DNA of 13,857 bases from Deltaproteobacteria bacterium (GTDB taxonomy: Bacteria > Desulfobacterota > Deferrimicrobia > Deferrimicrobiales > Deferrimicrobiaceae): NCBI GenBank assembly GCA_017889845.1, contig JAGGAJ010000029.1, positions 1-13,857 of the forward strand, read 5' to 3'. The notes beneath the pieces are model-generated. The model did not search any database. It worked only from the letters and a program-made list of their open reading frames with translations, and had not been told where the DNA came from. Position 1 is the first letter of the stretch, and every line of letters begins with the position of its first letter. Below, piece after piece: positions 1-5,811 of this stretch. The translations under genes were made by a program, and so were the position numbers.

Positions 1-1
1 G

Positions 2-370
2 TCTTCGGACAGCGGAGTGACGGTGACCCAGTGGGGCTCCGGTGCCGTGAACGATGTCCCTGTTCCCGGAGATTACGACGGCGACGGGACGACGGACGTG
101 GCGGTTTGGAGGCCCGGCGACGGCACCTGGTGGATCAAGAAGTCTTCGGACAGCGGAGTGACGGTGACCCAGTGGGGCTCCGGTGCCGTGAACGATATCC
201 CTGTTCCCGGTGATTACGACGGCGACGGGACGACGGATGTGGCGGTGTGGAGGCCCGGCGACGGCACCTGGTGGATCAAGAAGACTTCGGACAGCGGAGT
301 GACAGTTACCCAGTGGGGAATGATCGGAGACCAACCAGTGAACCGTCCCGTCCACTTATGGGGTAGTCCG
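2..370 (+). repeat. 141-bp in-frame tandem repeat, 2.6 copies
   Basis: The unit starting at 2 recurs at 143 and 284 with a period of exactly 141 bp, which keeps the reading frame. Units 1 and 2 differ at only four bases that I can see (GATGTC/GATATC, GGAGAT/GGTGAT, GACGTG/GATGTG, GTTTGG/GTGTGG). The third copy diverges after about 50 bp at the protein terminus. Near-identity at the DNA level suggests recent duplication or ongoing homogenisation. Confidence 0.9.
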
Positions 371-373
371 TGA
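2..373 (+). CDS. C-terminal part of an FG-GAP/VCBS-like tandem-repeat protein (5' end outside window)
   Basis: The reading frame is open from the left edge and ends at TGA 371-373, so only the last 123 codons are visible. It contains two complete 47-residue units and a partial third. Each unit carries the loop DYDGDGTTD, which resembles the Asp-rich calcium-binding loops of FG-GAP/VCBS and related extracellular repeats, followed by VAVWRPGDGTWW. The last unit breaks off into WGMIGDQPVNRPVHLW, a natural-looking C-terminal cap, so I read this as the true end of the protein. Such repeats usually form secreted or surface beta-propeller or adhesive domains. No signal peptide or catalytic domain is visible because the N-terminus lies outside. 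The exact family and role are unknown. Confidence 0.75.
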   Translation, partial: SSDSGVTVTQWGSGAVNDVPVPGDYDGDGTTDVAVWRPGDGTWWIKKSSDSGVTVTQWGSGAVNDIPVPGDYDGDGTTDVAVWRPGDGTWWIKKTSDSGVTVTQWGMIGDQPVNRPVHLWGSP

Positions 374-557
374 GTTAGTGACGACAACAAATTCAGTGCA
401 GTGAGGAGGGGGGAGGGGAACCCGCCCTTTCCTATTTCGTGCCCTGAAGGCACCAAGTACCGATTCGGTGCGGCTCGGTCTACCGGATCGCCATTTCTGT
501 TACGTCGCCTTCGCAACCAAGGACGGTCCGCGATCCGGATCGTTGCGAACTCGGTGA
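374..557. other. non-coding stretch, no gene recognised
   Basis: This lies between the stop of the repeat protein and the recognisable part of the transposase remnant. A plus-strand frame runs through it but its translation is Arg/Ser/Pro-rich and matches nothing I know. It may be further decayed insertion-sequence DNA, since the minus-strand transposase relic points into it, but no transposase motif could be read here. Confidence 0.4.
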
Positions 558-898
558 TCAGGCAACTACGGAGGATGCGCTCAACCTCCAAAGGAGGATC
601 GCCAGCCTCCCTGCCACCGCGACGATCACGGAAATCCCTCCCCGAGTCAGTCGACGCGCCAGCCCGAATCCGTGGGCCCCGCCTCGTAGACCACGGCTCC
701 GATGCGGGAGCGTCGTGGCAGGAGCGTGCTCTCCGGCGCCTTCGGGCTCGACGGTGCGGTTCATTCCTTCCACGCGCCGTCGGACCGCAGGAGAGCCACG
801 CTGTAACTGCGCTTGTGGACATCAACACCCACGTGGATCGTCCCGCTCTTGCTCCCCTCAACGAACGTCCGGAGGCCTGCTACACTGACCCTTTCCAT
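558..898 (-). pseudogene. IS110-family (DEDD) transposase remnant, frameshifted and truncated
   Basis: A minus-strand start at 898 follows a good ribosome site (GAAGGATGA upstream). It reads MERVSVAGLRTFVEGS and then IHVGVDVHKRSYSVALL, the N-terminal RuvC-like DEDD signature of IS110-family transposases (first catalytic Asp in GVDVHK). The frame hits TGA at 761-763, where homologues would be expected to continue after WKE. The same frame then resumes with VVYEAGPT, a second conserved block. After that a one-base shift is needed to reach FGLARRLTRGGISVIVA. The later part matches only weakly, and the C-terminal IS116/IS110/IS902 domain is absent. At least one stop and one frameshift make this a dead copy. 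The IS110 assignment is confident; subgroup and element ends are not determined. Confidence 0.75.
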
Positions 899-1026
899 GT
901 CGGTTCATCCTTCTCGCCGGGTGTTGGTTGGCTGACCAACCCCAGCCTAGAGGAGACCGACATGGTATTTCTGTTTAGCGTGTCTTCCGTATATGCACCC
1001 CATGCGAGCGAGGATAGCGCAGGCCT

Positions 1027-1085
1027 CGACGAAACCGTAAGGCCCGGGGGGATTTTGTTACATGGGACTGTGACAGGTTTCGCCG
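1027..1085. repeat. imperfect inverted repeat upstream of the IS110 relic
   Basis: CGACGAAACC at 1027-1036 is mirrored by GGTTTCGCCG at 1076-1085 (nine of ten bases pair), leaving a loop of about 39 nt. It lies in the non-coding 899-1135 stretch between the transposase start and tRNA-Val. In IS110-subgroup elements this side can encode the bridge RNA, so a residual structured end is possible but unproven. Confidence 0.35.
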
Positions 1086-1135
1086 CGGGGCATGAATAAG
1101 GGGATCACGATTGCTCGTAACCCCCTGGTGTTACC

Positions 1136-1210
1136 TGGTGGGCGCTACAGGATTTGAACCTGTGACTTCCACCGTGTGAAGGTGGCACTCTACCGCTGAG
1201 TTAAGCGCCC
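1136..1210 (-). tRNA. tRNA-Val(CAC), CCA encoded
   Basis: Read on the minus strand, a 75-nt cloverleaf is complete. The acceptor stem is GGGCGCT paired with AGCGCCC. The anticodon stem CCACC/GGTGG encloses the loop TTCACAC with anticodon CAC, followed by a T-arm with GGTTCAAATCC and an encoded terminal CCA at 1136-1138. All stems pair, so the gene appears functional. It is flanked downstream by the IS110 remnant. No clear T-rich terminator follows the CCA end. Confidence 0.95.
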
Positions 1211-1270
1211 GTCCCGCAGACCCTCCATTCTACCCGCGGGCCCCGTCCGCGCAAGCGGATTTTCCGGTGA

Positions 1271-2038
1271 TCAGTACGACAGCTGGAGGCCTGCGTACGG
1301 TCCCGAAAGCTTCAAGGACACCTGGACGTCCGACTCGTCGACCTCCAGGTCGAAGTACCGGTACCCGCCCTGCAGCCGGACGAAGGGGAACGGGGTGAAC
1401 GAGGCGTAGGCGTCCACCTCGTATGCATGGCTTCCCGAGTAGGCAATCCCGGTCGCGCGCGCATCTACGCGGAACATGTCCTTCAGGAATCCGATCCCGG
1501 CGGCCGCGCCGACCATCGGGGCACCGAGCCGGAAATCCTGACTGGTCGAGACCCCGGTGCTGGCGCTCTTTACCTGGATGCTTCCGTCGACGTACTTCCC
1601 CTGCAGGATCAATCCCAGGTTGAACCCGGCAATCCCGATGGAGGGGCGGAGGATGTCGATCTGCAACTGCCCGTCCATGATGTCCATCTCGAGCCGGGTT
1701 GAGATCTTCTCGTTCACCGCGAAAGGCTGGCCGTTGAACACGAAGGTCTGGGTGAGCGTGCTGCTGCCGTCGTACTGTGGCTGCATGTATCCTACGCGGA
1801 AGGTGAAGCGGCTCACGCCGAGGAACGCCTCCCAGAACGGGAAGTCCTCGTCCTGCACGCCCAGGGTATCCTTGAGGTTGAACGGGGTGTCGGGCAATCC
1901 GTTGGTGGTTGTCTGGGCGCTGCCGGATATTGTCGGGAACCAGTATTCGCCGCGCACTCCCGCCTCGATGGCGAGCGCCGTCACCGAATAGACCGCGAGG
2001 GAGCAAAAACAGAGAGCCGCCGCCAGTATGCGTCGCAT
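1271..2038 (-). CDS. outer-membrane beta-barrel protein, function unknown
   Basis: The 255-residue product begins with a Sec signal peptide: MRRI, a hydrophobic core, and a likely cleavage after TALA at about residue 23. The rest alternates polar and hydrophobic residues in short aromatic-bounded strands such as FRVGYMQP and LQGGYRYFDLEV. It ends in LQLSY, a C-terminal aromatic residue typical of the BAM insertion signal. These features support an outer-membrane barrel of roughly 8-12 strands, but I recognise no specific family. The ATG at 2038 is preceded by GAGG four bases upstream, and a promoter candidate lies in the divergent region at 2061-2089. The gene appears to stand alone, with tRNA-Val downstream on the same strand. 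Confidence 0.8.
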   Translation of the reverse strand: MRRILAAALCFCSLAVYSVTALAIEAGVRGEYWFPTISGSAQTTTNGLPDTPFNLKDTLGVQDEDFPFWEAFLGVSRFTFRVGYMQPQYDGSSTLTQTFVFNGQPFAVNEKISTRLEMDIMDGQLQIDILRPSIGIAGFNLGLILQGKYVDGSIQVKSASTGVSTSQDFRLGAPMVGAAAGIGFLKDMFRVDARATGIAYSGSHAYEVDAYASFTPFPFVRLQGGYRYFDLEVDESDVQVSLKLSGPYAGLQLSY

Positions 2039-2056
2039 CAGGCCTCATTTCCCTTC

Positions 2057-2065
2057 TGCTATAAT
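2057..2065 (+). promoter_or_regulatory. extended -10 promoter for the small protein / tRNA-Sec unit
   Basis: TGCTATAAT is a perfect extended -10 (TGn plus TATAAT). The expected start is near 2072, giving a leader of about 30 nt before the ATG at 2104. No good -35 is visible at the matching distance, which an extended -10 does not require. Confidence 0.6.
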
Positions 2066-2089
2066 GTCCCCCGCCGGAAAGACTTTGAA
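2061..2089 (-). promoter_or_regulatory. candidate sigma-70-type promoter of the outer-membrane protein gene
   Basis: On the minus strand TTCAAA (2084-2089) and CATTAT (2061-2066) are separated by 17 bp, each matching four of six consensus bases. The predicted start is about 15 nt upstream of the ATG at 2038. The -10 overlaps the plus-strand TATAAT base for base, so the two promoters could exclude each other. Confidence 0.4.
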
Positions 2090-2103
2090 CGGGGGGTAAG
2101 CCG

Positions 2104-2199
2104 ATGACCACCGAACGGAAACGCGAAATCAACCGGCGGCGCCACCGGAAAAAGAAGTCGCTGAAACGCCGCGCCCGTCAGGCTTCCTCGAAGAAGTGA
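2104..2199 (+). CDS. 31-residue highly basic small protein
   Basis: The ORF is ATG 2104 to TGA 2197-2199, preceded by GGGGGGTAAG at a workable spacing and by the extended -10 at 2057-2065. The product starts MTTERKREINRRRHRKKK and is roughly half Lys/Arg, with no hydrophobic segment. That composition suits RNA, ribosome or nucleic-acid binding, but I do not recognise a family and assign no function. It ends 37 nt before tRNA-Sec on the same strand, with no terminator between, so the two are likely on one transcript. A short GAAGCG/CGCTTC hairpin (2198-2213) overlaps its stop codon; this could be a processing signal or a weak attenuator. Confidence 0.6.
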   Translation: MTTERKREINRRRHRKKKSLKRRARQASSKK

Positions 2200-2236
2200 A
2201 GCGCACCCGCTTCGCGGGGCCCGGGTTGCACGGAAC

Positions 2237-2332
2237 GGAAGCGGATGGGGCGCTGGTGGCCCCCCCGGACTTCAAATCCGGCCGGGAGGCGGAAACGTCT
2301 CCGGTGGGTTCGATTCCCTCCCGCTTCCGCCA
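2237..2332 (+). tRNA. selC: tRNA-Sec(UCA)
   Basis: This 96-nt gene has the hallmarks of bacterial tRNA-Sec. It has an 8-bp acceptor stem (GGAAGCGG with CCGCTTCC) and an anticodon arm CCGGA-CTTCAAA-TCCGG with anticodon TCA. A long variable arm, GGAGGCG/CGTCTCC, is capped by a GAAA tetraloop, and GCCA is encoded at the 3' end. It implies that the organism decodes UGA as selenocysteine, although no selenoprotein gene was recognised here. The T-stem as written contains a T-T mismatch (2305 against 2319). The last 22 bases recur at 2477-2498. Confidence 0.95.
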
Positions 2333-2333
2333 A
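2312..2333 (+). repeat. tRNA-Sec 3'-end direct repeat, copy 1 (putative att half)
   Basis: This 22-bp segment, beginning GATTCCCTCCCGC, covers the T-loop edge, acceptor 3' strand and CCA of tRNA-Sec plus one base. It is repeated exactly at 2477-2498. Duplication of a tRNA 3' end is the standard footprint of tyrosine-recombinase integration. Confidence 0.7.
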
Positions 2334-2476
2334 GTTTCACCCCTCTGGAAGCCCGGGGAATCGAAGCGAGTTGCGCGCCGACGAACAGGAGGAAGAGCGG
2401 GCAGCTTTTCTTTCCCCGCGACAGCGCAACGAGCCGGCCCTCCATTAGCTCGCGGGCGACCGCGAGCTTTCATGGG

Positions 2477-2498
2477 GATTCCCTCCCGCTTCCGCCAA
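2477..2498 (+). repeat. tRNA-Sec 3'-end direct repeat, copy 2 (putative att half)
   Basis: An exact 22-bp copy of 2312-2333 ending CTTCCGCCAA. The bases before it show no further similarity to tRNA-Sec, so this is not a second tRNA gene or a simple tandem duplication. The 143 bp between the copies hold no recognisable gene or integrase. Confidence 0.7.
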
Positions 2499-2540
2499 CT
2501 CATTCCTGGTTCTGATTATCGGTAAACGGCAGGGAAACCT

Positions 2541-3101
2541 TTACGCGCGAAACGAGTGCCTGCACCCGCAGTACCGCTGGCGGTAGATCCCCAACTCGCG
2601 GCTGGCGCGGACGCTGTTCAGGAAGCCGTCGTTCTTCTTCAGGTCGGCCTCGACGTACCGGACGCCGGCAAGCTCCCCCTCCTCCCGCCCCACGTGGTTC
2701 ACCAGCGCCGCGTCCTTCTTCGGGCTGACGGTCAGGATCGTCGCGAAGGCGGGCACCCCGAGTTCGGATGCTTTCCGCGCCGTCTCCCGCAGCCGCATCC
2801 GGACGCACGCTTCGCACCGGCGGCCCCGCTCCGGCTCGCCCTCCAGCCCCCGCACGGCATCTTCCCAAGTTTCCGCGCCGTCGTTCCCGATGATCATCGG
2901 GAACGGGCGCTTCTCCTGGAGGTCGAGTGCGGCGAGGAGCCGCTTCCGGAATTCTTCCCGGGGGTGGATATTCGGGTTATAAAAGAAGCCGATGACGTCG
3001 AACCGCTTCCCGAAGGCGGATACGCCGTGGGTGGCGTCCGGGGCGCAGCAGATGTGGAGGAGGAGTTCCGTCCTTTCGCTTTCGTCGGCAACGCGTTTCA
3101 T
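2541..3101 (-). CDS. queH: epoxyqueuosine reductase QueH
   Basis: The 186-residue product has the QueH (former DUF208) layout. HICCAPD at about residues 16-22 gives two Cys and an Asp that fit the extra metal site described for this family. RCEAC (C96, C99) and YCGC (C178, C180) supply four Cys for a [4Fe-4S] cluster. FYNPNIHP (about 40-47) is also typical. QueH reduces epoxyqueuosine to queuosine in the wobble base of GUN tRNAs in the cytoplasm and replaces the unrelated cobalamin-dependent QueG. The ATG at 3101 has only a weak ribosome site. It is divergent from the site-2 protease gene, with 86 bp between. No other queuosine gene is in view. Confidence 0.9.
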   Translation of the reverse strand: MKRVADESERTELLLHICCAPDATHGVSAFGKRFDVIGFFYNPNIHPREEFRKRLLAALDLQEKRPFPMIIGNDGAETWEDAVRGLEGEPERGRRCEACVRMRLRETARKASELGVPAFATILTVSPKKDAALVNHVGREEGELAGVRYVEADLKKNDGFLNSVRASRELGIYRQRYCGCRHSFRA

Positions 3102-3187
3102 GGCGGGAACCGGACCCCCCGGACATTGATCTTATCCTCAACGACCCAGTAAACCGGATATCCCGGGGGAAGAAAAGGGGATATTTC

Positions 3188-4000
3188 TTGGGAATGCCCA
3201 TCCTCCTGTTCCTGGCGACCTTCGCCTCCACGCTCGTCGCGGGGTCGTACCTCGCGGGGGGGAATCCGGTCGCGCGCCCGGGGGACCTGCCCCTGGGACT
3301 TGTGTTCAACGTCCCGCTGCTTTCGATCCTTGCGGTCCATGAACTGGGCCACTACGCGGCGGCCCGGCGGCACAAGGTCGACGTGACCCCCCCGTTCTTC
3401 CTCCCCGCCCCGTCCTTCATCGGGACGTTCGGGGCGTTCATCCGGATCCGGTCGCCCCTTCCCACCCGCAACGCCCTGTTCGACGTGGGGGTGGCGGGTC
3501 CCGTGGCGGGGGTCCTCGTGGCGATCCCGGTACTGATGATCGGCCTGGGCCTGTCCGAACTCCGGCCGGCCGCTGCGACCGGAGGGATCCCCCTCGGGGA
3601 GTCGCTGATCTTCAAGGCCGCCGCCCGTGCGGTGCTGGGGGTGGTCCCGGAGGGGTACGACGTGGTGCTGCATCCCGTCGCGTTCGCCGGGTGGATCGGG
3701 CTGTTCGTGACGATGCTGAACCTCATTCCCGCCGGTCAGCTCGACGGCGGCCACATCGCGTACGCCCTCTTCGGGGACCGGTACACGGAAGCCGCACGCC
3801 TCGTACCGTACGGACTCCTCCTCATGGGGCTTTTGTGGTCCGGCTGGTTCGTCTGGGCGGTCCTCCTCTTCTTCCTCGGGACCCGGCACCCCCGGCCCCT
3901 CGAAGACGAGATGCCCCTGACCCCGGGACGCAGGCTCCTCGGGGCCGCCGCCGCGCTCCTGTTCCTGTTGAGCTTCTCCCCGAACCCTTTTCCGATGTAG
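3188..4000 (+). CDS. site-2 protease family (M50) membrane metalloprotease
   Basis: This is a polytopic membrane protein of about 270 residues. It has the zinc-binding HELGH motif at 51-55, inside a hydrophobic helix, and the third-ligand motif LDGGH at 185-189 after NLIPAGQ. Both are diagnostic of intramembrane M50 proteases that cleave substrates within the bilayer. FxFLPAPxFIGTFGAFI and GVAGPVAG are also typical of the EGY-like subgroup. There are no PDZ or CBS domains, so it is a compact form. The TTG start at 3188 sits 7 bp after AGGGG; an in-frame ATG at 3194 is the alternative. The frame stays open upstream without another usable start. It ends 11 bp before the proposed start of the ABC exporter genes and probably shares their transcript. 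The substrate is unknown. Confidence 0.88.
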   Translation: MGMPILLFLATFASTLVAGSYLAGGNPVARPGDLPLGLVFNVPLLSILAVHELGHYAAARRHKVDVTPPFFLPAPSFIGTFGAFIRIRSPLPTRNALFDVGVAGPVAGVLVAIPVLMIGLGLSELRPAAATGGIPLGESLIFKAAARAVLGVVPEGYDVVLHPVAFAGWIGLFVTMLNLIPAGQLDGGHIAYALFGDRYTEAARLVPYGLLLMGLLWSGWFVWAVLLFFLGTRHPRPLEDEMPLTPGRRLLGAAAALLFLLSFSPNPFPM

Positions 4001-4011
4001 GGGATTGCGCC

Positions 4012-5811
4012 ATCCGCGAACTTCTGACCCTGCGACCCCACCTGACCCTCCACCGGAAGGCGTACGCCTTCTGCGTCCTGGGTCTCTTCGCCTCGAGCGT
4101 CTTCGGGCTCCTCGTCCCGTGGATGATCCGGGAGGCGGTCGACGCCGTCTCCGCCGGCCGCGCCGGAGGCGCCGCCGCGGGGGAGGCCCTCGCGCGCGCC
4201 GTGGCGTTCATGGCCCTCTTCGCGGCCCTCAACGCTTCGTTCCGGTTCCTCGCCCGCCGGTCCCTCCTCGTGACGGCGCGGGAGGTGGAGCAGGGCGTGC
4301 GGCGGCATCTCTTCTCCCACGTGATCCGGCTCCCCCTGCCGTTCTTCCACGCCACGCCGACGGGCGACGTCATGTCCCGGATGACGAACGACCTCACCGC
4401 GGTCTGGCTGTTCCTCGGGCCGGGGCTGCTCACCCTGATCGGCACCTCCATCTCGTGGGTGATGGCGGTCGCCTTCATGCTGCGGATCAGCCCCTCCCTC
4501 ACCGGCCTCTCCCTCCTCATCGCGCCCCTCGTGGTGCTCCTCTCCCGGGAGTACGGGCGCGCGTTCCATCGCCAGCACCGCCTGGTCCAGGAGTCCCTCG
4601 CGGGAATGAACGCGGCGCTGCAGGAGAACGTTTCCGGCATCCGGCTGGTGAAGGCGTTCGCGCTGGAGGCCCGGGAGGAGGAGCGGTTTGGCCGGCAATG
4701 CCGGGAATATTACCGCCACAACCTCGCCGTCGCCCGCACCTCCGCTGCCTTCCACGGCGCAATCGGCTTCCTGGCCGGCGCGGGGGTGGCCCTGGTCCTG
4801 TACCTGGGGGGCCGGGCCGTCGCCCTGGGGGAGCTGACCCTCGGGGGATTCGTCGCCTTCAACGCCTACCTTGCGATGCTCGCCTTCCCCACGATGGCGA
4901 TGGGGTGGGTGATCAACCTGTTCCAGCGCGGCAACGCGGCGATGGGACGGATCAACGAGTTCCTCCGCCGGCCCACGGAGTTCGAGGGGAAAGGAGTCGC
5001 GGCGCCAGGCGTCCTGCCGCTCCCGCGGGAAGACGCAACGGGTGACGCGGGGGAGCCCCCCCTGCTCGAAGTCCGCGACCTCACCTTCGCCCACGAGACG
5101 GGCGGGAGGGGAGAGGCGCTCCGGGACGTTTCCTTCTCGCTCCGCAAGGGGGAGGTGACCGGCCTGGCGGGGCCCACGGGCGGGGGGAAGAGCACCCTGT
5201 TCTCCCTCCTTCTCGGATTCCACCCCGCCCCGCCGGGCACGATCTTCTGGGAAGGACGGGACGCCGCGGAGATTCCGCTGCCCGAGCTTCGCCGGCGCGT
5301 CGCCCTGGTCGCCCAGGACCCGTTCCTCTTCTCCGAGTCGATCCTGTACAACGTCTGCTTCGGCCGGGACGCCCTGGACCCGGCCGCGGCGCGGGAGGCG
5401 GTCTCCCTCGCGCGGTTCCGCGACGAGGTGGAGGAGATGCCGCACGGATTCGAATCGGTGGTGGGGGAGCGGGGGATCTCCCTCTCCGGCGGGCAGAAGC
5501 AGCGCGCCACCATCGCCCGCGCCCTCTGCTCCGGCGCGCCGTTTCTCCTCCTGGACGACGCCCTCTCCGCTGTGGACGCCGGGACGGAGCGGGAGATCTT
5601 CGACGGGATCCTGTCGGTCCGGGGGGAGCGCACGGTGCTCTTCAGCACCCACCGGATGGCGTCCCTGTCCCGTTGCGACCGGATCCTCGTGCTCGCGGGG
5701 GGGCGGATCGTCGAGGAAGGGACCCACGACGGGCTGCTCTCCCGCCGCGGGGCCTACTACGATCTGTACTCCCGGCAGATGCTCGCCCGGGAGCTGGAGG
5801 ATTCGTCGTGA
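4012..5811 (+). CDS. ABC exporter half-transporter, degenerate-site subunit (MdlA/LmrC/TM287-like)
   Basis: An N-terminal six-helix ABC exporter domain (first helix about YAFCVLGLFASSVFGLLVPWM) is followed by a nucleotide-binding domain. That domain has Walker A GPTGGGKS (387-394), Q-loop VAQDPFLF, canonical signature LSGGQ (491-495), Walker B FLLLDD (511-516) and a switch His in STHRM. The residue after the Walker B Asp is Asp, not the catalytic Glu, as in the degenerate subunit of heterodimeric exporters. It overlaps the next gene by 4 nt, so the two subunits are co-translated. The start is uncertain: no ATG, GTG or TTG lies in frame between the protease stop and ATG 4123, which would remove helix 1. 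ATC 4012 lies 8 nt after AGGGG and gives the usual length of 599 residues. The substrate is unknown. Confidence 0.88.
   Translation: MRELLTLRPHLTLHRKAYAFCVLGLFASSVFGLLVPWMIREAVDAVSAGRAGGAAAGEALARAVAFMALFAALNASFRFLARRSLLVTAREVEQGVRRHLFSHVIRLPLPFFHATPTGDVMSRMTNDLTAVWLFLGPGLLTLIGTSISWVMAVAFMLRISPSLTGLSLLIAPLVVLLSREYGRAFHRQHRLVQESLAGMNAALQENVSGIRLVKAFALEAREEERFGRQCREYYRHNLAVARTSAAFHGAIGFLAGAGVALVLYLGGRAVALGELTLGGFVAFNAYLAMLAFPTMAMGWVINLFQRGNAAMGRINEFLRRPTEFEGKGVAAPGVLPLPREDATGDAGEPPLLEVRDLTFAHETGGRGEALRDVSFSLRKGEVTGLAGPTGGGKSTLFSLLLGFHPAPPGTIFWEGRDAAEIPLPELRRRVALVAQDPFLFSESILYNVCFGRDALDPAAAREAVSLARFRDEVEEMPHGFESVVGERGISLSGGQKQRATIARALCSGAPFLLLDDALSAVDAGTEREIFDGILSVRGERTVLFSTHRMASLSRCDRILVLAGGRIVEEGTHDGLLSRRGAYYDLYSRQMLARELEDSS

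Noticed and set aside
2..370. CRISPR array from the regular repeats
   Set aside because: The 141-bp repeats are contiguous, coding and have no unique spacers.
401..1099. 232-codon plus-strand open frame
   Set aside because: It runs antisense to the readable IS110 transposase relic, lacks a recognisable domain and has a composition typical of shadow frames.
2196..2525. Plus-strand frame starting MKRTRF across tRNA-Sec
   Set aside because: It reads through an intact tRNA-Sec and the att-like repeat, so it is not a plausible gene.
4005..5045. TTG 4005 as the start of the exporter gene
   Set aside because: It has good ribosome-site spacing but is in the wrong frame; its translation is not an ABC protein.
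3736..5727. Long minus-strand open frame antisense to the protease and exporter genes
   Set aside because: Its translation is low-complexity (Glu/Gly/Arg/Pro-rich) and lies opposite strongly conserved ABC motifs; this is a GC-rich shadow frame. The same applies to the long minus-strand frames at 6777-8603, 8624-9673 and 9718-11253.
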